Of a stretch of DNA of 60,685 bases, positions 25,134 through 33,225 are shown piece after piece. Where the stretch lies: contig CAYUAI010000018.1 in the NCBI GenBank assembly GCA_964442745.1, positions 1-60,685 of the forward strand, written 5' to 3'. The position numbers were made by a program, and so were the translations under genes. The stretch is from CAYUAI01 sp964442745 (GTDB lineage: Bacteria; Pseudomonadota; Gammaproteobacteria; S012-40). The notes under the pieces were generated by a model. It worked only from the letters and a program-made list of their open reading frames with translations, was not told the DNA's origin and made no database searches. How positions within the stretch are numbered: the first letter of the stretch is position 1; every line of letters starts with the position of its first letter.

Positions 25134-25835
25134 TTGTATTTGAGAATTGCTTACATTGAAGATGATTTGACTCAGGCGGAGTTGTTGTGTGGCTGGTTAA
25201 AAAGTAAGTCATATCATTACCATCATTTTACTTTGGGCCAACAGTTTCTACAAGCGCAAAAAAAAGAGAGTTTTGACTTGTTGATTGTTGATTGGGAATT
25301 GCCCGACATCTCCGGTATTGATATCGTAACAACGATTCGCAAAACCTTGGATTGGCATATGCCCGTTATTTTTACCACCAATCGAAATAGCGAAGCAGAT
25401 ATCGTCAAGGGACTTCAAGCCGGTGCTGACGATTACATGACAAAACCCGTGCGTAAAATGGAATTATTTGCTCGAATCATGGCTTTAGTTCGGCGGTATC
25501 ATGCGTCGGTGGATGATGATAAGCAGGCTTTTTTTATTCCTTACACGTTTGCGCATGAAGATTTTTCCGTAGCTTATCATGAGACAAAAGCACAACTGAC
25601 CAGTAAAGAATTTGAATTATCGTTGTTTTTATTTTGTAATGCCGGACGTTTGTTAAGCCGAGGACATATTTTAGAGAGTGTTTGGGGACAGCGCGGTGAT
25701 TTAAATACCAGGACAGTCGATACTCACATTAGCACCGTTCGACAGAAATTAAAGCTTAGCCCACAAAATGGTTGGCACTTGAAAACAATTTATCGATATG
25801 GATACCGGTTGGATCAAGTCACAACCGATGACTAA
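25134..25835 (+). CDS. OmpR/PhoB-family response regulator
   Basis: A 233-aa two-component regulator. The receiver domain has the acidic pair in YIEDD, the phospho-acceptor Asp53 in LIVDWELPD, Thr81 region FTTNR and Lys104 in MTKPV. The C-terminal winged helix (LTSKEFELSLFLFCNAGRLLSR, VDTHISTVRQKL, TIYRYGYRL) binds DNA. The start is TTG 25134, with GAGG eight nt upstream; TTG 25140 is possible. It precedes the LysM-FecR and CHASE2-kinase genes on the same strand, so the kinase at 27505 is its probable partner. Confidence 0.93.
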   Translation: MYLRIAYIEDDLTQAELLCGWLKSKSYHYHHFTLGQQFLQAQKKESFDLLIVDWELPDISGIDIVTTIRKTLDWHMPVIFTTNRNSEADIVKGLQAGADDYMTKPVRKMELFARIMALVRRYHASVDDDKQAFFIPYTFAHEDFSVAYHETKAQLTSKEFELSLFLFCNAGRLLSRGHILESVWGQRGDLNTRTVDTHISTVRQKLKLSPQNGWHLKTIYRYGYRLDQVTTDD

Positions 25836-26020
25836 TGGGTGGCCTGGTTTTTTCATCAAGCATTTCAATGGTACGCGTTGGTAAATGCTTAACTTGCTAT
25901 ATCCTTATCTTTGTGATCGGTCTTGCGTAATCTTGACAAGGTCGGCTATTATTTCACCAAATATAACGAGTTGATAATAACATCGTTATGAAAAACTTCG
26001 TTGTATTGCTGAGTGTACAA

Positions 26021-27343
26021 ATGAAAATAAGGGTGACACAGCGATGCATTTCGCTGTTGATTGCATTGATTTTTGCTTCAGCGAATGTGGGTGCAGCAGA
26101 CTGGCTTTATACGGTTCGCCCTGGGGATACTTTATGGAATATTAGTCAGCGCTATTTAATCGATACCTCATACTGGGCTCAAGTAAAAGCGCATAATGTC
26201 ATCAAAAACCCTCGACATTTACAGCCCGGCTCGGTGCTTAAAATACCGCTGACTTGGTTGAAAGAACAACCAAAGTCTGTCATTGTGCTTTATGTCAGGG
26301 GTGATGCCCAAGTGAAAGTATCGGATCAGGCGTGGCAAGTCTTGCAAGTCAAAATGTCGCTGGGTATCAATAGTACCGTGCAAACCGCTAAAGGGGCGGC
26401 TGTCACCTTGGAATTTGCTGATGGCACGATACTCTGGATGCAGGCATCAACCACCCTGCGATTGAACAGGGTGAGTGTTTTTGGAAAAACAGGGATGGTG
26501 GATATCCATATGAATTTGAAAAATGGCCGTATTGATGCGCAGGTTCCTCCTTTGCGGACGCCCAGTTCTCGTTTTGAAATTACCACTCCTGCGGCCGTGG
26601 CAGCCGTGCGAGGCACTCAGTTTCGGGTGAATTTTAATCCGCTGGAAGAAAAAATGTATAGTGAGGTAACGCAAGGCCAAATTGCTGTGGAAGCACATGG
26701 CGTTGAGCGCTCAGTACTTGCTGGTTTTGGGGTGGTTACCGAGCAAGGTAAACCGCCGGCGCTACCAGTGAGATTACTGCCTGCACCGGTATTAGCTGCA
26801 TTAGCTTCGCGAGTGAGTCAGCCACCGGTTTTTTTTGAATGGCCGCCAGTGCCCAATGCAAAAGCCTATCTTGCGCAATTAAGCCAAGATGAAACCTTTG
26901 TCGAAATAACCAGAGAGAGTATGCTAACCCGTCCACAAATAAACTGGGGGGCGTTATCGCTTGGCACGTATTATATGCGAGTCCGTGCCGTCAATCAGCA
27001 AGGCTTGCAAGGGTTTGAGGGGCAACATCGTTTTATCCAACTCATGCAATTAACTCCTCCAAGTTTGGAAAATCCCATTAATGGTAAGAGACTAACGATA
27101 CCCAATTTAACTTTTCACTGGATCGCTGGCCAAAATAATCCGTATTTTTATTTTCAGTTATCGACCACACAACAGTTTGATCGTATTGTTTTTGATAGCG
27201 TGGTAAAGACACAATATTTGGTTTTGCCAATGAGTTTACCACCTGGGCAATATTACTGGCGTGTAGCAAGTCGGAATGATCCAGAATATGAAAAAAATGA
27301 AGTTTTTAGCGAAATATTTTCGTTTTCTATCGTAACCAACTAA
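26021..27343 (+). CDS. LysM- and FecR-domain periplasmic protein
   Basis: About 440 aa from ATG 26021, chosen because it gives a normal signal peptide (cleaved near ANVGA); the frame is open from ATG 25988. A LysM domain follows (YTVRPGDTLWNISQRYLID, HLQPGSVLKIP), which binds peptidoglycan. Then comes a FecR-type domain (VTLEFADGTILWMQ, TPAAVAAVRGTQFRVNF, TQGQIAVEA), and then two beta-sandwich repeats (FEWPPVPNAKAYLAQLS, FHWIAGQNNPYFYFQLS). FecR domains in such proteins act as envelope sensors or partners. It sits between a response regulator and a CHASE2 kinase, so it may present a cell-wall signal to the kinase. That role is inferred. Confidence 0.9.
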   Translation: MKIRVTQRCISLLIALIFASANVGAADWLYTVRPGDTLWNISQRYLIDTSYWAQVKAHNVIKNPRHLQPGSVLKIPLTWLKEQPKSVIVLYVRGDAQVKVSDQAWQVLQVKMSLGINSTVQTAKGAAVTLEFADGTILWMQASTTLRLNRVSVFGKTGMVDIHMNLKNGRIDAQVPPLRTPSSRFEITTPAAVAAVRGTQFRVNFNPLEEKMYSEVTQGQIAVEAHGVERSVLAGFGVVTEQGKPPALPVRLLPAPVLAALASRVSQPPVFFEWPPVPNAKAYLAQLSQDETFVEITRESMLTRPQINWGALSLGTYYMRVRAVNQQGLQGFEGQHRFIQLMQLTPPSLENPINGKRLTIPNLTFHWIAGQNNPYFYFQLSTTQQFDRIVFDSVVKTQYLVLPMSLPPGQYYWRVASRNDPEYEKNEVFSEIFSFSIVTN

Positions 27344-27504
27344 TCGCTTGTGATCATTGTTAGTCAGCTTAAATGGCTTTCAGAGGAAAAGTTATTTTAT
27401 GCCGTTTTTTTACAAGAAAGATCATTAAAAAATATCTCTTCATCTATGAGCGAACATTCTCCTGTTTCAATAGGGTATTAAAATGAGGAAAATGCCAGGC
27501 GGCA

Positions 27505-30207
27505 TTGATTTGTTTTCGAGTCGGGTTTAGGGGTGGATTCGCTGCGCTTAATCCACACGACGAGTCTATTTTTTCTGAAATCAGTTTAAACTTACCATTG
27601 ATACATAAAGCAAAAAAATTTAAGGTAATTTTTGATTACACCAAACTACCTTTAGTGCTTACAGGTGTTTTTTTATTGCTTTATTTCAGCGAGACATTGT
27701 GGCGTTGGGACAATCTGATTTACGATACTTATTTAAGATATCAAACCCAATCTCCCCCGGATGATATTATTATTGTGGCCGTGGATGAAATGAGTTTATC
27801 GCAACTGGGGCGTTGGCCATGGTCGCGGCAGATTCATGCCCAATTGGTAAATATATTGTCTCAAGCTGGGGCAAAAGTGATTGCGTTAGATGTTATTTTC
27901 GCTGAAGCCAACCAGCTTGATCAAGCCAGTGATCGGGCGCTTGTTAACGCGATTCGGGCCTCGAAGCGTGTGGTTTTGCCCGTTTTTATTGAGCAGATAC
28001 AAGCCGGCGGCCAACTCATCGAAACATTACCTATGTCACCGTTAATTGATGCAAGCGCTGGTTTAGGGCAGGTGCATGTCGATATTGATGCCGATGGCAT
28101 TACCCGTCGTACTTTTTTATATCAAGGATTGGGAAATGCACATTGGCCTCATTTGGCTTTAGAAGTGCTACGTGTCATTCATCACCGATTGGCATCGTCG
28201 GAGAGTCATGCGCGCCGTTCGCAAGATGAAGCGACTTCTGTGATGACCATTAAACGCGACCAGCAAATTTTGATACCCTTTGCGGGTCCCCCCGGACATT
28301 TTCATCAGATTTCTTATGCTCAGGTATTATCTGGCCAATTTCCTACAGAGTTTTTTCAGGATAAAATTATTTTAGTGGGGGCGACGGCGGTGGGGTTGGG
28401 TGATGTTTTTCCAACGCCGATGTCCGGATTATCCAGTACTATGTCGGGGGTGGAAATTAATGCAAATATTATTCAAGCCGTGCGATCGCAGCACAGTATA
28501 AAAATTATACCGATTGCTTGGTTTTTTATTTTATCTTTGATTTTTGTTTTATTGCCTGCCTTTTTGTTTCCTCGGACCACGCCAGGGTCAGCGATTATTC
28601 TCATTATCATATTACTCACTAGCTCGATTGTTTTGGTATATGCCTTATTGCAACTCTTTCATTATTGGTTTCCACCGAGTGTCGTGCTATTAACCCTTGG
28701 CAGCAGTTATCCTGTATGGAGTTGGTGGCGATTAAATAATGCGTTACGTTATTTAAACAATGAATTGCAGAATCTTAAGTTTGAAAAAGAATTATTGCCT
28801 TGGTCTTCATCCCGCTTATCCATGGAACACATGGAGTTTATTCGCCATCTATTGCCCGTGAAAGCCTGGATTTTAATCGATAATAAAGCGAATATCCGCT
28901 TGCAATGGGGTGATATTAATCAATTATGCCACGATCGCAAGCGATCGTTACAGCTGCATAATATTTTTTGGATGGACGGAGAGATTCGAGGCACCACTTG
29001 GCGACTGGGTGTGCATTGGCAAGGTAAATATTTACCTGATGCTGAGCAGCTTAAATTAACGCAAGACCTGTTTACAGAATTAATCGGTGAATTTCGTTTT
29101 ACACAAAAGCTTTTTGGCGAAAAAATACAGAAAAAGATTCAAGAAGTCCAACAATTGGCGACACAGGTACGTTTGATACGGCAGTATGTATTGCAAAGTA
29201 TGGAGCAAATGGCGGATGGGGTGATTGTGGTGTCCGTTACCGGTGAAATTGAAATGGCGAATAAGCAGGTGGGCAGATATTTATTTGGTAATGAAAATTA
29301 CCCATTGAAAAATCAAGCGATCCAACCTATTTTAACGCAGGCAATTGCTGAGTTTGATCAAGATTTATATCAAGTATTCACCGCCGTACTGTTAAAAAAT
29401 GAAGCTATACAGTTTTCCGTGAAATCAAAGACTCATACAGATTTGCTCATACATTTTTCCCCATTGCAACTGAGTGACGTAACGGCCCGAGGTATTATTA
29501 TCAACCTGTCTGATATCTCTGGAATCAAGGCTCATGAACGAAACCGGACAGAAATGCTGAATTTTCTGTCACATGATTTAAGAGCACCGATTGTTTCTTT
29601 ACTGGCTTTGGTCGAAATGGCTAAACAAGACCCCGTAGATCTTAACATGCTCATTCAGCGAATGGAAAATTATGCTCATAAAACATTGGAGCTTGCTGAA
29701 ACATTTGTGCAAGTGAATCGCATTGAAAGTGGTGAATCTATTGCGTTGCAAAGCGTGAATTTAGATGGGATTATCTATAATGCAATGGATCAATTATGGG
29801 CGCAGGCTAAAACAAAAAATATTGAGTTTGTGTTTAATAATAAGGCTTATGAAAGTGAAATTAATGGGAATGCTGAATTATTAGAGCGCGTATTTGTGAA
29901 TTTATTCAGTAATGCGATTAAATATAGTTCAAGTGGTAGCACCATAACGATTGATTTGATATTACATAATCATTTTCTTCGATGCTGTGTGAATGATCAA
30001 GGTAGTGGTATTCGTGAAACGGACTTAAAAAAAATATTCGAAAAATTTCAGCGCTTTCACCACCGTTCACATAAGCATGAACCCGGTCTTGGATTAGGTT
30101 TATCGTTTGTGAAAGCGGTGATTGATCGCTTAAATGCTCAAATATCGGTGAACAGCACGGTGGGTGAAGGTACACAGGTATGCATGTTATTTGAACTTTA
30201 TGACTAA
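27505..30207 (+). CDS. CHASE2-domain sensor histidine kinase
   Basis: A 900-aa membrane kinase. One N-terminal helix is followed by an extracytoplasmic CHASE2 domain (about 60-335: SPPDDIIIVAVDEMSLSQLG, RWPWSRQIHAQLV, GATAVGLGDVFPTP). Three helices (about 345-405) follow, then a PAS-like region (MADGVIVVSVTGEIEMANK). The HisKA domain has its phospho-His at about residue 690 in LSHDLRAPI. The HATPase has NLFSNAIKYS, NDQGSGI and GLGLGLSFVKAV. The start is uncertain: the frame opens after TGA 27484, TTG 27505 is the first usable codon, and an ATG at 27483 is out of frame. It likely phosphorylates the regulator at 25134. Confidence 0.9.
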   Translation: MICFRVGFRGGFAALNPHDESIFSEISLNLPLIHKAKKFKVIFDYTKLPLVLTGVFLLLYFSETLWRWDNLIYDTYLRYQTQSPPDDIIIVAVDEMSLSQLGRWPWSRQIHAQLVNILSQAGAKVIALDVIFAEANQLDQASDRALVNAIRASKRVVLPVFIEQIQAGGQLIETLPMSPLIDASAGLGQVHVDIDADGITRRTFLYQGLGNAHWPHLALEVLRVIHHRLASSESHARRSQDEATSVMTIKRDQQILIPFAGPPGHFHQISYAQVLSGQFPTEFFQDKIILVGATAVGLGDVFPTPMSGLSSTMSGVEINANIIQAVRSQHSIKIIPIAWFFILSLIFVLLPAFLFPRTTPGSAIILIIILLTSSIVLVYALLQLFHYWFPPSVVLLTLGSSYPVWSWWRLNNALRYLNNELQNLKFEKELLPWSSSRLSMEHMEFIRHLLPVKAWILIDNKANIRLQWGDINQLCHDRKRSLQLHNIFWMDGEIRGTTWRLGVHWQGKYLPDAEQLKLTQDLFTELIGEFRFTQKLFGEKIQKKIQEVQQLATQVRLIRQYVLQSMEQMADGVIVVSVTGEIEMANKQVGRYLFGNENYPLKNQAIQPILTQAIAEFDQDLYQVFTAVLLKNEAIQFSVKSKTHTDLLIHFSPLQLSDVTARGIIINLSDISGIKAHERNRTEMLNFLSHDLRAPIVSLLALVEMAKQDPVDLNMLIQRMENYAHKTLELAETFVQVNRIESGESIALQSVNLDGIIYNAMDQLWAQAKTKNIEFVFNNKAYESEINGNAELLERVFVNLFSNAIKYSSSGSTITIDLILHNHFLRCCVNDQGSGIRETDLKKIFEKFQRFHHRSHKHEPGLGLGLSFVKAVIDRLNAQISVNSTVGEGTQVCMLFELYD

Positions 30208-30547
30208 AGAGTCCGGGGGATTAGTTATACTGTATAAAGTACCAAGATGTCGGCATATACCCGTAGCGTTTGAGATTTAGGCTTTATTACGGCCCTATTT
30301 TCACCCTGACTGTGTTGAAACTCCTCGCAATAATCTCGATATTACTCGTCGTTTCGCCTAGTCAGGACAAAAATATGTCTCGTACTCAATACCTAAATCT
30401 CAAACGCTACGGGTATATCGTTCTTCAGATCTGAATCCGAAAATTCCCTGCCGATTTAATATTGTTGTTCAGTATTCGTTTTTAAATTGTTAATCATTGT
30501 TAAAACGCTTTTTTATACTTGTTGTCGTTCGATAAATCAAATATTGT
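30208..30547. other. Intergenic region with palindromic element
   Basis: Most of the gap between the CHASE2 kinase and the 57-aa ORF is taken by the 164-bp inverted-repeat element. The rest is A/T-rich, and I see nothing else in it. Confidence 0.4.
30255..30418. repeat. 164-bp palindromic element with 27-bp perfect terminal inverted repeats (MITE-like)
   Basis: The arm at 30255-30281 (starts ATATACCCGTAGCG) is the exact reverse complement of 30392-30418. The 110-nt interior is itself imperfectly self-complementary: TATTTT...CCTGACT at about 30296-30312 faces AGTCAGGACAAAAATA at about 30359-30374, and GAAAC faces GTTTC. The whole unit could form one long hairpin. There is no ORF inside. No clear target duplication is visible. 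I infer a non-autonomous mobile element or large extragenic palindrome. Confidence 0.7.
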
Positions 30548-30721
30548 ATGCGGTCTATGTATGTAGAAAAACGTTGTACTGGATGTGCTTTACTTTTTAA
30601 ATCGAAACCGCTACCTTGCATTCAGTGCGATGGCGGTGGTGTACTAGTAACTCAGTTGATTGGGTTATTGGGATGGCTAATATTATTGGTCAATTTTGTA
30701 AAAGCCTATTATAAATTATGA
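30548..30721 (+). CDS. Small zinc-ribbon-like membrane protein (57 aa)
   Basis: ATG 30548 opens a 57-codon frame ending in TGA 30719-30721. It has two CxxC pairs (RCTGC and CIQC) ten residues apart, a rubredoxin/zinc-ribbon-like knuckle, followed by one hydrophobic helix (LIGLLGWLILLVNFV) and a basic end. This ordered layout in a short frame is unlikely by chance, but no Shine-Dalgarno precedes either ATG 30548 or 30557. It lies 67 nt upstream of the DUF481 gene on the same strand. Function unknown. Confidence 0.45.
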   Translation: MRSMYVEKRCTGCALLFKSKPLPCIQCDGGGVLVTQLIGLLGWLILLVNFVKAYYKL

Positions 30722-30788
30722 TAATTAGCGATAGGAAGTATGTGGGAATGTTTTTATTAAAGGTGTTATCTGAATTAGGAGCAGATCC

Positions 30789-31520
30789 ATGAAAATCAAA
30801 AAATCAATTTTATCACTGATGCTTATTAGTTTGGCCAGTAGTGTGAGCGCCCTTGAAATTGCTGGTAGTAACTGGAAGGGGGCGGCCGAAGCCGGTGCGA
30901 TAATCACCAAAGGAAATACCGAAACGAAAACACTCAATGGCAAGCTTAGTTTCACCAACGAGCGAAATAAATGGCGCCACCATATTAATTTAGAAGCTTT
31001 AAAAACATCGGGGGAGGATGCCAATGGTGACGAGAACACCACCGCCGAACGTTATTTGGCGGCGGGCAAATCCGATTACAAGTTTGGGCGGCATAGTTAT
31101 ACGTTTGGTACTTTGCAGTATGAAGATGATCGTTTTAGTGGTTATGAGTATCGGGCGGTTGGGGCATTAGGCTATGGGCTGCGATTAATTAATAAACCCC
31201 ATTTGTTTTTAGATTTAGAAGCCGGTCCAGGTGTTCGTCAAAGCAAAATAAAAGATGGCGATACGGAAAATGAATTTATTGTAAGAGCTTCAGGTCATTT
31301 GGAGTGGAAAATTACTGAAACCACCTTGTTTAGTCAAAGCTTAATATCCGATTTTGGTGAAAATTCGACGATTGTGACATCGGTTTCAGCATTAGCGGCG
31401 CAAATTGTCGGCAATTTGTCGATGAAGACCTCGCTGAGGCTAAAGCGAACGTCTGATGTACCGCCCAATATTAAAAAAACAGATGCCGAATTAGCACTCA
31501 CATTAGTTTATAATTTTTAG
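30789..31520 (+). CDS. DUF481 (YdiY-like) outer-membrane protein
   Basis: A 243-aa beta-barrel protein with signal peptide (MKIKKSILSLMLISLASSVSA). The hallmark GAAEAGAIITKGNTETKTLNGKLS is the DUF481 opening strand, and the alternating-hydrophobic strands run to the C-terminal aromatic residue (ALTLVYNF), as expected for barrel assembly by Bam. TTAGGAG lies at good distance from the ATG. Function unknown; some relatives are salt- or acid-induced porin-like proteins. It is convergent with the Hpt gene. Confidence 0.92.
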   Translation: MKIKKSILSLMLISLASSVSALEIAGSNWKGAAEAGAIITKGNTETKTLNGKLSFTNERNKWRHHINLEALKTSGEDANGDENTTAERYLAAGKSDYKFGRHSYTFGTLQYEDDRFSGYEYRAVGALGYGLRLINKPHLFLDLEAGPGVRQSKIKDGDTENEFIVRASGHLEWKITETTLFSQSLISDFGENSTIVTSVSALAAQIVGNLSMKTSLRLKRTSDVPPNIKKTDAELALTLVYNF

Positions 31521-31558
31521 AGCGCATCATTTGTTCCCTCATTAGGTATCATCGCTAA

Positions 31559-32335
31559 TTAAGCATACGTCGTCAAGTCGGGGAAGCATGATTCAATGGT
31601 GTTTGCCAAATTTTTGCTGAGATTGGTATCTTTGATGATAGTAATGTTTGGCTGGCAGCCAGCAAAATAATTTGTATCCATTTTGCTGGTTAAAATAATG
31701 CTCATGATATTTTTGTTGGCACTGTCAGAGGCTCGTAACGCACTAATGAGTGCCGCCCCATTAAGTGATGGTATTTCACGGCTGGTAATAAGAAAATCGA
31801 ATTTTTCAAATATTAATCGTGATAGGCCTTTTAGGCCATCATCCATAATTGTTATTTTTATTGGGTAAGGTTCTAAAATATGGGTTAGCATCATGGCATT
31901 TAATCGAGATGAGTCAATGATCATGCCAAGTTTTTTGTTTTTAGCTAATTTTTTTTGAAGTTTATATAATTGAATTTCTACTTCTTTAAAGTTTGGACTG
32001 GAAGAGCGAGTCGTGATTTCTGTTGCTGTGCGCATTAAATCTACAAAATGCAAACAGGTTTCTACATAATTCTCGTTAAAATGACCCAGCTGATCTTCTA
32101 GGTGATGGCATATGCTGGTCATGATCTGTAAACCATAAGTGCCTGCGGTACCTTTTAGGCTATGTACATCACGATAGAGTTGTTCAGATATTTCAGTGGA
32201 TAGATTTTTGTCTTCGTGTTTTAAAATAAGTTGTTCAATGTGATCGATTTTAATGGGGAGTTCGTCGATATAATTCGCACGGTATTCCTCCATCATTGCT
32301 TGAAATGCTTTTTTCTTTTCATTCATTTCTGTCAT
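31559..32335 (-). CDS. Hpt domain fused to a degenerate receiver domain
   Basis: A 258-aa soluble protein. The N-terminal histidine phosphotransfer domain has DVHSLKGTAGTYGL with the phospho-His. The C-terminal half (from KLGMIIDSSRLNAMML) follows the receiver fold, but the phospho-acceptor position reads ITSREIPSLNG, with Ser where Asp is expected, and the acidic pair is replaced by DSS; the late Lys survives (IIKDTNL). It can probably carry a phosphate on His but not receive one on its receiver domain. No kinase is adjacent. It may serve a hybrid kinase elsewhere, such as the one at 58145. Confidence 0.85.
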   Translation of the reverse strand: MTEMNEKKKAFQAMMEEYRANYIDELPIKIDHIEQLILKHEDKNLSTEISEQLYRDVHSLKGTAGTYGLQIMTSICHHLEDQLGHFNENYVETCLHFVDLMRTATEITTRSSSPNFKEVEIQLYKLQKKLAKNKKLGMIIDSSRLNAMMLTHILEPYPIKITIMDDGLKGLSRLIFEKFDFLITSREIPSLNGAALISALRASDSANKNIMSIILTSKMDTNYFAGCQPNITIIKDTNLSKNLANTIESCFPDLTTYA

Positions 32336-32555
32336 GTTCTACCTTGTCATCAAGTTGATTGACGAATGCTACGGCTTCTCACTACGAAGTATAGGTGATG
32401 ATTGATATATTCAGTAGTTTGACGGGGGCAGTTTTTCAGAGCATAAAATACATTTTTAGGAGGCGAAGGACAGAAATGTACGATTGGCTAAAGGGATTGA
32501 GAGAGTCGAATACCCGTCGCCGCTATCAATAGGAAAAGTATTGCGTAACTTTAAG

Positions 32556-33134
32556 CTAAGGTGCAACCACACTGATATAGCCTTCATTGACAAAACCTGT
32601 CGCGCTAATAATTTCTTTGTCACCGAGCTTAATGGCGATATTAAAACCATTCGCTGGTTTAGTTGCCGTGGTGTGAGTATCGTTAACTTGTGATCCTTTT
32701 GGAAAAAGTGAGGTATTGATATAATCCCTGCAATCGCCTGAGGAATCGCATATGGTGGCGATGCCAATCGCCTCATAATTTGCATGAGATCCAGTAATCG
32801 ACAATTTCTTAATATCGCCTGAAAAAGTCATTAACCCGCCAACCAGTTCGTTATGTGGCTTGCTGTGGGTTATTTTTCCATCAAAATTGACATGCCCTTC
32901 GGCCTCTCCGGTTTTTTGATCGACAATACAGGCGGATATTTCAAAGTGTCCGGTGTTACTTGCTATTTCCCCAATACCGTCCACATGGTAATGTCCATCG
33001 CAGGATATTTCGTGCGCCTCTAATTGAGCACAACTTAACAAGACGCTCATGAAAATTATGCGGTTAATCGATTGACTCGGATTATCTCTTTTTTTGTACG
33101 ACATAGAATACATTTTCATGGTGTAATGTTTCAT
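32556..33134 (-). CDS. Secreted protein of unknown function
   Basis: I do not recognise this 192-aa protein. After a basic N-region a hydrophobic stretch (IIFMSVLLSCAQLEA) gives a probable signal peptide ending before HEISCDGHYHVDG. The mature part is beta-rich with four Cys (ISCDG, SACIVD, ATICDSSGDCRD), which could form two disulfides. AAGGA lies seven nt before ATG 33134, supporting that start over the later Met codons. It stands alone between the Hpt gene and the phosphotransferase gene. Confidence 0.75.
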   Translation of the reverse strand: MKHYTMKMYSMSYKKRDNPSQSINRIIFMSVLLSCAQLEAHEISCDGHYHVDGIGEIASNTGHFEISACIVDQKTGEAEGHVNFDGKITHSKPHNELVGGLMTFSGDIKKLSITGSHANYEAIGIATICDSSGDCRDYINTSLFPKGSQVNDTHTTATKPANGFNIAIKLGDKEIISATGFVNEGYISVVAP

Positions 33135-33225
33135 CCCCTCGTCCTTGCTCTATTGTATGCGATCCATCGCGGTTTGCGAACCCTTGGATGATATTTTTAT
33201 TGTGTGAACAATATGGCTATTCTTT

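Noticed and set aside
32474..32530. 17-codon plus-strand ORF preceded by AGGAGG-like sequence
   Set aside because: It is too short, ends in the opposite-strand gene region and shows no conserved features.
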